A stretch of 64,000 nucleotides of DNA. Source: Segniliparus sp051660745. GTDB taxonomy: Bacteria > Actinomycetota > Actinomycetes > Mycobacteriales > Mycobacteriaceae. Below the pieces are notes generated by a model, which saw only the letters and a program-made list of their open reading frames with translations, did no database searches and was not told the origin of the DNA. The stretch is taken from assembly GCF_051660745.1 (NCBI RefSeq), contig NZ_JBOFQF010000023.1, positions 1 to 64,000 of the forward strand, written 5' to 3'. This document shows, piece by piece, positions 7,799 through 16,395 of this stretch. Within the stretch, counting starts at the first letter, position 1. The number at the start of each line of letters is the position of its first letter. Made by a program: the position numbers and the translations under genes.

Positions 7799-8971
7799 AT
7801 GCCTCTCGCAACCAAGGAATTAAGCCTGAAACCAGCCCTGCAGCAGCCTGCGTGGGAGGACGAGGACCACATCGCGGAAGTGCGCGAGGAGCTTTCCGGC
7901 TTCCCCGCGCTGGTCGGCGCGGACGAGGTGCGCACACTCCGCGAGCTGCTCGTCACCGTCGCCCAAGGCCGGGCCAACATCGTCCAAGCGGGCGACTGCG
8001 CGGAGGACCTCGCGGAATCCACCGCAGGCCATGTCGCGCGCAAGGTCGGCATGCTGAGCATGCTCGCTGGCACGATGCGGATGACGAACCACAAGCCGGT
8101 GCTGCGCGTCGGGCGGATCGCGGGCCAGTACTCCAAGCCTCGGTCCAACCCCGTCGAGACGGTGGACGGCGTCGAGCTGCCGGTGTTCCGGGGCCAGATG
8201 GTGAACGGCCAGGCCCCGAACGCCTCGGACCGCAGGCCCGACCCCACGCGGCTGCTGTCCGGCTACTGGGCGGCGAACCGGGTGCTGCACCACCTCGGCT
8301 GGCGGCGCCCGTCCTCCATCGCGATCATCGAGCCGCCGGTGTGGACGAGCCACGAGGCGCTCCTTTTGGACTACGAGCTGCCCGCGCTCCGGCGCGACGC
8401 GGAGGGCAGTCTGGTGCTCACCTCCACGCACTGGCCGTGGGTGGGCGACCGCACGCGGGACGTCGACGGCCCGCACATCTCCCTGCTTTCCCGGATCTCG
8501 AATCCGGTCGCCTGCAAGGTGGGCCCGTCGATGACGGTCGACGAGCTCCTGGAGCTGGCGGAGCGCCTCGACCCCGAGCGGACGCCCGGCAGGCTCACCT
8601 TCATCTCCCGGATGGGGGCGAAGAACATCGCCGACAAGCTCGGCCTGCTCGTGGAGGCGGTCGCCGAGGCGGGGCATCCGGTGATCTGGCTGTGCGACCC
8701 GATGCACGGGAACACCACGACCGCGCCGAACGGCCTGAAGACCAGGTACCTCGTGAACGTCCTCGCCGAGGTCCGCGCGTTCCGCGCGATTGTCGCGGAG
8801 CACGGGGGCGTCGCGGGCGGCCTGCATCTGGAGGCCACCCCGGAGGACGCGCTGGAGTGCGTGCTCGACGGAGAGGCCGCCGCCGGGTCCGAGTTCGGCG
8901 AGAAGTACCGGTCGCTCTGCGACCCCCGCCTGAACCTGGCCCAGGCGCTTGAGGTGGTGCGGGCGTGGTGA
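7799..8971 (+). CDS. phzC: Class II DAHP synthase, PhzC-type
   Basis: Condenses phosphoenolpyruvate and erythrose-4-phosphate to DAHP, the first shikimate-pathway step. The 390-residue length is close to PhzC-type enzymes of secondary metabolism and shorter than the roughly 460-residue housekeeping AroG of mycobacteria, which carries regulatory N-terminal elements. Visible motifs: QAGDCAEDL with metal ligand Cys67, RVGRIAGQYSKPRS, SHEALLLDYE, CDPMHGNT, GGLHLEATPEDALEC and CDPRLN. The start has AAGGAA upstream. Its stop overlaps the GTG of the next gene (GTGGTGA), so translation is probably coupled. Context says it feeds extra chorismate into the PhzE/PhzD route. Confidence 0.9.
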   Translation: MPLATKELSLKPALQQPAWEDEDHIAEVREELSGFPALVGADEVRTLRELLVTVAQGRANIVQAGDCAEDLAESTAGHVARKVGMLSMLAGTMRMTNHKPVLRVGRIAGQYSKPRSNPVETVDGVELPVFRGQMVNGQAPNASDRRPDPTRLLSGYWAANRVLHHLGWRRPSSIAIIEPPVWTSHEALLLDYELPALRRDAEGSLVLTSTHWPWVGDRTRDVDGPHISLLSRISNPVACKVGPSMTVDELLELAERLDPERTPGRLTFISRMGAKNIADKLGLLVEAVAEAGHPVIWLCDPMHGNTTTAPNGLKTRYLVNVLAEVRAFRAIVAEHGGVAGGLHLEATPEDALECVLDGEAAAGSEFGEKYRSLCDPRLNLAQALEVVRAW

Positions 8972-9762
8972 GCACCGACAACCCAGGACAAGAAGGCTCC
9001 GAGGGGCAGGAAGTCGCCATCGTCACCGGAGCCGCGGGCGGCATGGGCGCGGCGGTCGCCCAGCGGCTCGCCGAGGACGGACTGGCCGTGGTCGCGGCGG
9101 ACGCCAACGCCGAGGGCTTGGCGGAAACTGTCGCGAAACTGCGCGCGGACGGCCATCTCGTCCATGCCAAGCCGCTGGACCTGCGCTCCGCCGAGGCGGT
9201 GGAGCGCCTCGTGGAGGAGTCCGAGGCGATCGGACCGGTCCGATCGCTGGTGAACGCCGCAGGGGTGCTGCGGATGGGGCCGACGGTCGACTTCTCCGAC
9301 GAGGACTGGGCCGCCACGTTCGACGTGAACGTCACCGGGACTTTCCGCGTCTCACGGGCCGTGGCCCGGCGGATGATCCCGCGCGGACGCGGCGGGATCG
9401 TGTCGGTCGCCTCGAACGCCGCCTTGGTGGCGCGCAAGAACATGGCGGCGTACGGCGCGTCGAAGGCCGCGATGGAGTCGTTCACGAAGTCGCTCGGCCT
9501 TGAGCTCGCCGACTACGGGATCCGCTGCAACGTCATCGCGCCGGGATCGACCGAGTCGCCGATGCTCCGCGCGATGCTCGGGCCGTCGAACGAGGCGGTG
9601 ATCACCGGCAACCTCGCCGACCACAAGACCGGCATCCCGCTGCGCAAGGTCGCGCAGCCCGCCGATATCGCGAACGCCGCCGCGTTCCTGCTCTCCGACG
9701 CCGCCGCGCACATCACCATGCACACCTTGGTGGTCGACGGCGGCGCGACGTTAGGCGTGTGA
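8965..9762 (+). CDS. EntA/DhbX-like SDR (dihydro-hydroxyanthranilate dehydrogenase)
   Basis: A 265-residue short-chain dehydrogenase: NAD(P)-binding TGAAGGMG (21-28), NAAG (97-100), catalytic Ser150, Tyr163 and Lys167 (YGASK). The C-terminus (RCNVIAPGSTESPM, then GIPLRKVAQPADIANAAAFLLSD and VVDGGATLGV) closely tracks EntA/DhbA, the 2,3-dihydro-2,3-dihydroxybenzoate dehydrogenases. Because the flanking genes are PhzC, PhzD and PhzE types, the likely substrate is 2,3-dihydro-3-hydroxyanthranilate, oxidised to 3-hydroxyanthranilate; that assignment is inference. Start is GTG 8965 (or 8968), overlapping the previous stop; the stop lies 1 nt before the next ATG. Confidence 0.87.
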   Translation: MVSTDNPGQEGSEGQEVAIVTGAAGGMGAAVAQRLAEDGLAVVAADANAEGLAETVAKLRADGHLVHAKPLDLRSAEAVERLVEESEAIGPVRSLVNAAGVLRMGPTVDFSDEDWAATFDVNVTGTFRVSRAVARRMIPRGRGGIVSVASNAALVARKNMAAYGASKAAMESFTKSLGLELADYGIRCNVIAPGSTESPMLRAMLGPSNEAVITGNLADHKTGIPLRKVAQPADIANAAAFLLSDAAAHITMHTLVVDGGATLGV

Positions 9763-9763
9763 C

Positions 9764-10405
9764 ATGGGAACACAGGTTTTAGAGAAGCCGGGCATCCCCG
9801 CGATCGAGCCGTACGCCTTGCCGCAGGAGCGGGACTTGCCGCGCAACATCGCGCGATGGACGGCGGACCCGGAGCGGGCCGTCCTGCTCCTGCACGACAT
9901 GCAGCGCTATTTCCTCGCGCCTTTCCCGGAGCCGCTGCGCTCGGAGCTCGTCGCGAACGCTGCGGAGCTGCGCGAACGCTTCGCGGACAACGGGGCCCAG
10001 GTCGCGTACACCGCGCAGCCCGGCTCGATGAGCCCGCAGGAGCGGGGCTTGCTCAACGACTTCTGGGGCCCGGGCATGAAGGTGGACCCGGAGCACCGCG
10101 CGGTGGTCGACGAGCTGGCCCCGAGGCCGGGGGACTGGCTCCTGACGAAGTGGCGCTACAGCGCGTTCCACCGCAACGACCTGCTGGCGCGGATGCGCGC
10201 GGCAGGCCGCGACCAGCTCGTGGTCTGCGGCGTGTACGCGCACGTCGGCGTGCTCATGACGTGCGTCGAGGCTTTCACCAACGACATCGAGACATTCCTG
10301 GTCGCGGACGCGATCGCGGACTTCGACCGCGAGTCCCACGACCTCGCCGTCTCGTACGCGGCCAAGCGCTGCGCGGTGGTCGCCACCGCCGGCAGACTGC
10401 TCTAA
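9764..10405 (+). CDS. phzD: PhzD-type isochorismatase (ADIC hydrolase)
   Basis: Hydrolyses the vinyl ether of 2-amino-2-deoxyisochorismate (ADIC) to trans-2,3-dihydro-3-hydroxyanthranilate plus pyruvate. The 213 residues follow Pseudomonas PhzD from end to end as I remember it: LPRNIARW, AVLLLHDMQRYFLAPFPE, AYTAQPGSM, DFWGPGMK, DWLLTKWRYSAF, GVYAHVGVLMT and FLVADAIADF. The essential Asp38 and Lys122 of PhzD correspond to Asp45 and Lys129. It lacks the carrier domain of EntB, so it is not a siderophore bifunctional enzyme. It lies between the SDR (1-nt gap) and phzE (17-nt gap). Confidence 0.93.
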   Translation: MGTQVLEKPGIPAIEPYALPQERDLPRNIARWTADPERAVLLLHDMQRYFLAPFPEPLRSELVANAAELRERFADNGAQVAYTAQPGSMSPQERGLLNDFWGPGMKVDPEHRAVVDELAPRPGDWLLTKWRYSAFHRNDLLARMRAAGRDQLVVCGVYAHVGVLMTCVEAFTNDIETFLVADAIADFDRESHDLAVSYAAKRCAVVATAGRLL

Positions 10406-10422
10406 AGAGAAAGAATGGTGCT

Positions 10423-12423
10423 ATGAGCGAAGCCCCGCTCGACCTCGTCTTCGGCGAGACCGAGCTCCTCGACCTCGTCTTCGGCGAGAATCCGCCGCCG
10501 TTCGCGGTGCTGTCCCGACCCGAGTCCTTGGGCCCGGACCGGCTCGACGTCCTCGTCGGCGAGATGGCCGCCGTCGGCTCCCTCGCCGACTTGCCGCTCC
10601 CCGAGCCGGGCCAGGGGGTGCCCGGCCAGCACGACCTCTTGGCGCTGGTCCCGTACCGGCAGATCGCCGAGCGCGGCTTCGAGGCAACGGACGACGGCGC
10701 GCCGCTCTTGGCGATGCGGGTCGCGTCCCAGTCCGTCGTGCCCGCCGACGCGTTCCTGCGCCGGGTGCGCCCTGCCGAGCTCGAACTGGCCGACGGCGAG
10801 TTCGACTTGGACGACGAGCAGTACGCGGCTGGCGTGCGGCGGATCATCGACGAGGAGATCGGGCAGGGCGCGGGGGCGAACTTCGTCTTCAAACGCACCT
10901 TCGTCGGCCATCTGCGCCGCTACTCGACCGCGACGGCGCTCGCGATCTACCGCAGGCTCCTCTTGCTGGAGCGCGGGGCGTACTGGACCTTCCTGGTGCA
11001 CACCGGGGAGGAGACGTTCATCGGCGCGACCCCGGAGCGCCACATCAGCGTGAACAACTCGGTCGCGGTGATGAACCCGATCAGCGGCACCTACCGGTAC
11101 CCGGCCGAGGGGCCGACCTTGGAAGGGGTGCTGAGCTTCCTCGACGACGTGAAAGAGACCGACGAGCTCTACATGGTGGTGGACGAGGAGCTGAAGATGA
11201 TGGCGCGGATCTGCCCCGAGGGCGGCCGCGCGCAGGGCCCGTTCCTGAAGGAGATGGCCCGCCTCGCCCACACCGAGTACCTGATCACGGGGAACACCGA
11301 CGTGGATCCGAGGACCATCCTGCGCGAGACGATGTTCGCGCCGACGGTGACCGGCAGCCCGCTCGAGTCGGCCTGCCGGGTCATCGCCCGCCACGAGCCG
11401 AACGGCAGGCGCTACTACAGCGGCGTGGTCGCGCTCTTCGGCGCCGACCAGCTCGGCGGACGGGCGTTGGACTCCTCGATCCTGATCCGGACGGCGGAGA
11501 TCGACAAGACGGGCAGGCTGGCGTTCGGCACCGGGGCGACCATTGTGCGCCACTCGTGCCCGCTCGGCGAGGTCGCCGAGACCCGTGGCAAAGCCGCAGG
11601 CTTCCTGGCCGCCCTCACTGGCGACACGCGCCAGAGCCTGAGCGCCCATCCGGAGGTCGTCGCCGCCCTCGCGAAGCGCAACAGCGACATCGGCGACTTC
11701 TGGCTCCGCCAGGAGGAGCTGCTCGCCGGGGCAGCCAGCCATCCCCGCCACGGGCTCTTCGCCGGGCGTTCGGCGATCATGGTGGACGCTGAGGACAACT
11801 TCACCTCGATGATCGCCTTGCAGCTGCGCGCGCTCGGCCTGTCGGTTGACTTGATGCGCTTCGACGAGACGGCGGGCTTCGGCGACCGGCTCTCCTCCGG
11901 CCGGTACGACCTGGTCGTCATGGGGCCGGGGCCGGGCGATCCGACCTCGCAGACCGATCCGAAGATCGCCGTCATGCGCTCGCTCATGGCCGAGGCTCGG
12001 CTGTCCGAGCTGCCGGTTCTCGCGGTGTGCCTGTCCCACCAGGTCCTCTGCGGCCATCTGGGCCTCCCGCTCGTGCGCAGGGCTTCCCCGAACCAGGGCA
12101 AGCAGTTGGACATCGACCTGTTCGGCCAGCAGCGCACGGTCGGTTTCTACAACGCCTACACAGCCCAGCTGCCGCAGTGGCTCCCCGCGCAGGCACAGGG
12201 GCTTGAGCTGGCGGCGGACCCCGAGACCGGCTATGTGCACGCGCTGCGCGGGCCCCGGCTGGCGTCGGTGCAGTTCCACCCCGAATCGGTGCTCACCCAA
12301 GACGGCGTCGGGATTTTCGCCGACCTCCTGTCGGGGCTGTTGGCGAAGGCCGAGCCTGTCGTCGAGCTCTCCGTCGTCCGAGCCGCCGAGGGAGGGCTGG
12401 CGGAGAATCCGCTCGTGCGGTAG
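10423..12423 (+). CDS. phzE: PhzE-type ADIC synthase with fused glutamine amidotransferase
   Basis: Converts chorismate plus glutamine-derived ammonia to ADIC. Of 666 residues, the first ~430 are an anthranilate-synthase-like chorismate-binding domain (FKRTFVGH, GATPERHISV, NPISGTYR, MMARICPEGG, APTVTGSPLESA, YYSGVVALFG). A class I glutamine amidotransferase follows from about 450, with nucleophile Cys536 (LAVCLSHQ), His619 and Glu621 (VQFHPES). This order, synthase then GATase, is that of PhzE and not of TrpE/TrpG. The N-terminus holds a perfect duplication of LDLVFGE (bases 10441-10460 and 10471-10490), see findings. ATG chosen by the AAAGAGAAAG run just upstream. Confidence 0.94.
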   Translation: MSEAPLDLVFGETELLDLVFGENPPPFAVLSRPESLGPDRLDVLVGEMAAVGSLADLPLPEPGQGVPGQHDLLALVPYRQIAERGFEATDDGAPLLAMRVASQSVVPADAFLRRVRPAELELADGEFDLDDEQYAAGVRRIIDEEIGQGAGANFVFKRTFVGHLRRYSTATALAIYRRLLLLERGAYWTFLVHTGEETFIGATPERHISVNNSVAVMNPISGTYRYPAEGPTLEGVLSFLDDVKETDELYMVVDEELKMMARICPEGGRAQGPFLKEMARLAHTEYLITGNTDVDPRTILRETMFAPTVTGSPLESACRVIARHEPNGRRYYSGVVALFGADQLGGRALDSSILIRTAEIDKTGRLAFGTGATIVRHSCPLGEVAETRGKAAGFLAALTGDTRQSLSAHPEVVAALAKRNSDIGDFWLRQEELLAGAASHPRHGLFAGRSAIMVDAEDNFTSMIALQLRALGLSVDLMRFDETAGFGDRLSSGRYDLVVMGPGPGDPTSQTDPKIAVMRSLMAEARLSELPVLAVCLSHQVLCGHLGLPLVRRASPNQGKQLDIDLFGQQRTVGFYNAYTAQLPQWLPAQAQGLELAADPETGYVHALRGPRLASVQFHPESVLTQDGVGIFADLLSGLLAKAEPVVELSVVRAAEGGLAENPLVR

Positions 12424-12477
12424 TTTCTCCGCCATGGCCCCTGTGGAGCGGAGCCTCCGCAGCGCGTTGGCGCGCGC

Positions 12478-13251
12478 ATGACGTCCGGCGACAAGGCGAT
12501 CACCGAGGCGTACTCCGCGAACGCGGATTTCTGGGTGAAGGTCATCCGCGAGCGGCGCGACAAATACCAGACGGATCTGGTCGACCGGGCGCTTTTGGCC
12601 GCGGTCGGCCCGTGCGAGGGCCGGGTCTTCCTCGACGCCGGGTGCGGCGAGGGGTATTTCTCCCGGATGCTGGCGGCGCGGGGCGCCGCCCGAGTCCATG
12701 GCGTGGACTCCTGCCCCGAGCTGGTGGACGCGGCCCGGTCGTTCGCGGGCGAAGACGCGTCGCGGACCGCCTACCACCTCGCCGACGCGGCCGCCCTGCC
12801 GTTGCCAGACGGCGCGGTGGACGTGGTCGTGGCGAACCGGCTGCCGCATGGGCTCGACGATCCGGGCAAGCGGTTCCACGAGTTCGCCAGGGTGCTCCGG
12901 CCGGGCGGGCTGCTGGTGTTCCTGGCATTGCACCCGTGCTTCTACACCGCGCGAGGCGCGGCGGACCCGCTTTCGGCGCAGGAGTATTTCGCCCCCCGGC
13001 TCGTCGTGCAGCACTTCGACGTGGACGGGATGGTCTCCCCGCAGCCGTCGGTGCAGCGGTTCTTCTCGCTGGAGGAGCACACGTCCTTCCTCTTCGACGC
13101 GGGCTTCCACATCGTCGGGCTCTGCGAGCCGAGGCCGACGCAGGACCAGGTCGCGAGGGACCAGTGGTGGCGGGAGCACTTCACGCGCCCGTTGTTCTTG
13201 CTGCTGAGCTGCAGGCGCGACGGCGCAGAAGGCAGCAGGCCCGGCCCCTAG
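12478..13251 (+). CDS. Class I SAM-dependent methyltransferase
   Basis: A 257-residue methyltransferase of the UbiE/Methyltransf_11 kind: motif I VFLDAGCGEGYFSRML (about 49-64), an acidic end of beta2 (VHGVDSCPEL), motif around DAAALPLPDGAVDVVVANRLPHGLDD and the post-motif III ARVLRPGGLLVFL. It is the last gene of the apparent 3-hydroxyanthranilate operon, 54 nt after phzE, so it may methylate that product or a derivative, but nothing in the sequence fixes the acceptor. Its stop codon overlaps the stop of the convergent DUF1275 gene by a few bases. Confidence 0.82.
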   Translation: MTSGDKAITEAYSANADFWVKVIRERRDKYQTDLVDRALLAAVGPCEGRVFLDAGCGEGYFSRMLAARGAARVHGVDSCPELVDAARSFAGEDASRTAYHLADAAALPLPDGAVDVVVANRLPHGLDDPGKRFHEFARVLRPGGLLVFLALHPCFYTARGAADPLSAQEYFAPRLVVQHFDVDGMVSPQPSVQRFFSLEEHTSFLFDAGFHIVGLCEPRPTQDQVARDQWWREHFTRPLFLLLSCRRDGAEGSRPGP

Positions 13252-13886
13252 CGGACCCAGGCGCGCACGGCGAGGGCGGCGCAGAGCGACGCGGAGGCCG
13301 CGATCCAGAGCGCGCCGAGCCCCAGATGCAGGTAGGAGAGGGCCCCGAGCACGCCGCCGGCCGTCAGTCCGCACCAGAGCAGCAAGTATCGCGCCCAGAT
13401 CCGGTTCGGCTCGCCGAAGAGGGCGCGGGTGAGGTGCTGGCCGATCTTCACGAGGGTGCCGGTCATATAGGTCACGCCGAGGCTGACTTCGCCGCCGCGC
13501 TCGAACACGGCGTTCTCCGCGCCCATCGCCGTGGCAAGGAGCGGGGGCGCGAGGAAGACGGCCAAGTGCAGCGTGTGCAGGCTCGCGGCGAGGACGAGCA
13601 GTGCGGTGACCAAGGAGAGGACGGCGAGGCGCCGTGCGCGCGGGACGAGCCGGGACACGGACGAGCCTGCGACGACCCCGCAGACAAAGGCGAAGATCAG
13701 CCCGGCGGCGAGCTCTGCCTGGCGCCAGTCGAGATTGGCGGCCCCCACCGCCGCCCTGGTGGTGTTCCCGTTCATGAAAGAGACGAAATATCCGCCGAGA
13801 TAGACGTAGCCGGTCGCGTCGACGAACCCCGCCAGCCCAGTGAGGGCAGTGGCGAGCGCGATCTCTTGTTTCGAGTGGCTGAGCAT
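13248..13886 (-). CDS. DUF1275 (YoaK-like) membrane protein
   Basis: A 212-residue integral membrane protein with six or so hydrophobic helices. The N-terminal segment GFVDATGYVYLGGYFVSFMNGNTTR is the DUF1275 hallmark. A second family segment is GVTYMTGTLVKIGQHL. Members are proposed transporters without proven substrate; here export of an aromatic metabolite from the adjacent cluster is possible but speculative. I start at ATG 13886; an in-frame GTG at 13913 would add nine residues and neither has a good ribosome binding site. Confidence 0.8.
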   Translation of the reverse strand: MLSHSKQEIALATALTGLAGFVDATGYVYLGGYFVSFMNGNTTRAAVGAANLDWRQAELAAGLIFAFVCGVVAGSSVSRLVPRARRLAVLSLVTALLVLAASLHTLHLAVFLAPPLLATAMGAENAVFERGGEVSLGVTYMTGTLVKIGQHLTRALFGEPNRIWARYLLLWCGLTAGGVLGALSYLHLGLGALWIAASASLCAALAVRAWVR

Positions 13887-13995
13887 GGGAGACGCCCAGA
13901 CTGCCACAGCCACAGGCAGGGCGCAATCACACCGCCGAGGGCGGCGCCCGGCCCGACAATCCGGCGACCAGGGGGAGATGCTTTAGGCTTTGCCC

Positions 13996-15102
13996 ATGAC
14001 CACCCGTGTGCTCATCCTGGGCTCGACCGGCTCTATCGGGACCCAAGCCCTCGATGTGATCGCCCGCCACCGGGACAGGTTCGAAGTGGCAGGCCTCGCC
14101 GCCGGCGGCGCCCGCGCCGGGCTCCTGGCGGAGCAGGCCGCCGAATTCCAGGTCTCCCGCACGGCGACCGGGGCCGACGGGCTCGACGCGGTGTTGCGCC
14201 TGATCCGGGAGGCCGAAGCCGACGTGGTGCTCAACGCCATGGTCGGGGCGGTGGGCCTGCGGCCGACCGTCGAAGCGCTCGAGACCGGGGCGCGGGTGGC
14301 GCTCGCGAACAAGGAATCGCTGATCGCGGGCGGTCCGGTGGTGACCGAGCTGGCGAAGCCGGGCCAGCTGGTCCCGGTGGACTCCGAGCACTCCGCCCTC
14401 GCCCAATGCCTGCGCTCCGGGGCGGCGCAGGAGGTGGCGAGCCTCGTGCTCACCGCCTCGGGCGGGCCGTTCCGGGGGTTCTCCCGCGAGCGGCTGGACG
14501 CGGTCACCCCCGAGCAGGCGGGCAAGCACCCGACCTGGTCGATGGGCCCGATGAACACGCTGAACTCCGCCACGTTGGTCAACAAGGGCCTCGAGCTCCT
14601 CGAAGCGCATTACCTGTTCGAGCTGCCATGCGATCGGATCGAGGTCACGGTCCATCCCCAGTCGGTTGTGCATTCCATGGCGACATTCGTCGACGGCTCC
14701 ACAATCGCCCAGGCGAGCCCGCCGGACATGCGCCTGCCCATCGCGCTGGCGCTCGGCTGGCCTGACCGGCTGTCGGACGTGATCCGCCCCGTGGACTTCG
14801 CGGCCTCGCACACGTGGACCTTCGAGCCGGTGGACGACGCGGTCTTCCCCGCCGTGCGGCTCGCGCGGGAGGCGGGCAAGGGCGGGGGCTCGCTCCCCGC
14901 CGTCTACAACGCGGCGAACGAGGAGGCGGCGGCCGCGTTCCTGGCCGAAAAGCTCCGGTTCCCGCAGATCGCCGAGGTCATCGAGGAGGTTCTGGCGAGA
15001 GGGCCGCAGTGGTCCGCGAAGCCGGGTACGCTTGAGGAAGCGCTCGAAGCGGACCGGTGGGCCCGTGTCGCCGCGCAAAACATTCTTGCCGAGAAGGAGT
15101 AG
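13996..15102 (+). CDS. dxr: 1-deoxy-D-xylulose 5-phosphate reductoisomerase
   Basis: Converts DXP to 2-C-methyl-D-erythritol 4-phosphate, the committed MEP-pathway step. The 368 residues show the NADPH site VLILGSTGSIGTQALDVI (about 4-21), ANKESLIAGG, the metal-binding VDSEHSALAQCL, TASGGPFRGFS and the flexible-loop region HPTWSMGPMNTLNSATLVNKGLELLEAHYLF. ATG 13996 is used; a TTG two codons upstream is possible. The stop is 8 nt before the rip1 start, and ispG follows rip1, so two isoprenoid genes bracket a membrane protease as in mycobacteria. Confidence 0.97.
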   Translation: MTTRVLILGSTGSIGTQALDVIARHRDRFEVAGLAAGGARAGLLAEQAAEFQVSRTATGADGLDAVLRLIREAEADVVLNAMVGAVGLRPTVEALETGARVALANKESLIAGGPVVTELAKPGQLVPVDSEHSALAQCLRSGAAQEVASLVLTASGGPFRGFSRERLDAVTPEQAGKHPTWSMGPMNTLNSATLVNKGLELLEAHYLFELPCDRIEVTVHPQSVVHSMATFVDGSTIAQASPPDMRLPIALALGWPDRLSDVIRPVDFAASHTWTFEPVDDAVFPAVRLAREAGKGGGSLPAVYNAANEEAAAAFLAEKLRFPQIAEVIEEVLARGPQWSAKPGTLEEALEADRWARVAAQNILAEKE

Positions 15103-15110
15103 GGCCCGCG

Positions 15111-16355
15111 TTGTTCGTCTTTGGAGTGGTGCTCTTCGCGCTCGGTATCCTCGCCTCCGTCGCGTGGCACGAATGCGGGCATATGTGGGCGGCGCTCGCG
15201 ACCGGGATGAAGGTCAGGCGGTACTTCGTCGGTTTCGGCCCCAAGATCTGGTCGGTCAAGCGCGGCGAGACGGAGTACGGCCTCAAGGCCATTCCGGCAG
15301 GCGGGTTCTGCGACATCGCCGGGATGACGGCGGCGGACGAGCTCGCCCCGGACGAGGAAGACCGGGCGATGTGGAAGCAGAAGCCGTGGAAGCGGGTCTT
15401 CGTGCTCGCCGCCGGTCCCGCGATGAACCTCGTCCTCGGCGTCGTCTTGCTCTACGGGGTCGCGTTGGTCTGGGGCCTGCCGGGCTCGGGTGCCAGCGTG
15501 CCCAGATTGGGCTGCGTCGCGCCGACACAGCTCTCGGAGAAGGAGCTCGCCCCCTGCGCAGGCGAAGGCCCCGCCCAACGCGCGGGCATGCGGCCGGGGG
15601 ACGTCATCACCGCCGTGAACGGGACTGCGGTCGCGGATCCGGGGGCGACGACCAAGGCCATCGCGGGCTCGGCCGGGCCGGTGCGGTTCGACGTGCTGCG
15701 CGACGGGCAGAAGCTGTCGTTCGAGGTGCAGCCGCAGCGGGTCTCGTGGTTCGACGTCGACCCGGCCACCGGGGAGTACCGGCGCGACCCGGCCACCGGC
15801 AAGCCGCTCTTCCGCGAGATGAGCAAGGTCGGCGTGAGCGTGGAAGCGGTCACCGTGCGCTACAACCCGGCGACCGCGGTGCCCGGGACGTTCGCGTTCA
15901 CCGGCGTGGTGTTCGAGAAGACCTGGGAAGGGGTCGTGAAGATCCCGTCCAAGGTCGGCGCGCTGGTGCATTCGCTCAGCGGCGGGAAACGCGATCCGGA
16001 GACCCCGATGAGCGTGGTCGGCGCGAGCCGCATCGGCGGGGAGCTCGCCGAGCACGCCGACGAGTACAAAGGCGTGTGGCCGACCTTCGTTTTCCTCCTG
16101 GCCAGCCTGAACTTCGTCCTCGCCATGGTGAACCTGCTGCCGCTCGTGCCGTTCGACGGCGGGCACATCGCGGTGATCGCATACGAGAAGGCCCGCGACA
16201 CTGTCCGACGCCTTCGCGGCCAAGCGGCGGGGGCCCCGGTGGACTACCTCAAACTCGCCCCCGCGACGTACGTGGTGCTCGCGGTCGTCGGCGTCTACAT
16301 GGTGCTCGTGCTGGCGGCGGACATCGTCAACCCGATCAGCCTCTTCCAGAAGTGA
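15111..16355 (+). CDS. rip1: Site-2 intramembrane metalloprotease (Rip1/RseP-like)
   Basis: Cleaves membrane-anchored substrates such as anti-sigma factors within the bilayer. The first helix carries the zinc motif HECGH (His20, Glu21, His24). A PDZ domain follows (AQRAGMRPGDVITAVNGTAV), and the C-terminal helix has NLLPLVPFDGGH, whose Asp is the third zinc ligand. The family segment MKVRRYFVGFGP is present. About 414 residues from a TTG start at 15111, picked because AAGGAG lies at 15093-15098 and the protein then begins like the mycobacterial one; GTG 15123 is an alternative. It sits between dxr and ispG as in M. tuberculosis (Rv2868c-Rv2870c region). Confidence 0.93.
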   Translation: MFVFGVVLFALGILASVAWHECGHMWAALATGMKVRRYFVGFGPKIWSVKRGETEYGLKAIPAGGFCDIAGMTAADELAPDEEDRAMWKQKPWKRVFVLAAGPAMNLVLGVVLLYGVALVWGLPGSGASVPRLGCVAPTQLSEKELAPCAGEGPAQRAGMRPGDVITAVNGTAVADPGATTKAIAGSAGPVRFDVLRDGQKLSFEVQPQRVSWFDVDPATGEYRRDPATGKPLFREMSKVGVSVEAVTVRYNPATAVPGTFAFTGVVFEKTWEGVVKIPSKVGALVHSLSGGKRDPETPMSVVGASRIGGELAEHADEYKGVWPTFVFLLASLNFVLAMVNLLPLVPFDGGHIAVIAYEKARDTVRRLRGQAAGAPVDYLKLAPATYVVLAVVGVYMVLVLAADIVNPISLFQK

Positions 16356-16395
16356 GGCTCGGCGAGACTGCTCGCGAGACGGCTAGACTGGTCGC

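Noticed and set aside
7799..13251. Operon read as a 2,3-dihydroxybenzoate siderophore starter or a phenazine cluster.
   Set aside because: PhzD lacks the EntB carrier domain, there is no EntC/EntE, and PhzE makes an aminated product; phzF, phzA/B and phzG are missing, so neither pathway is complete.
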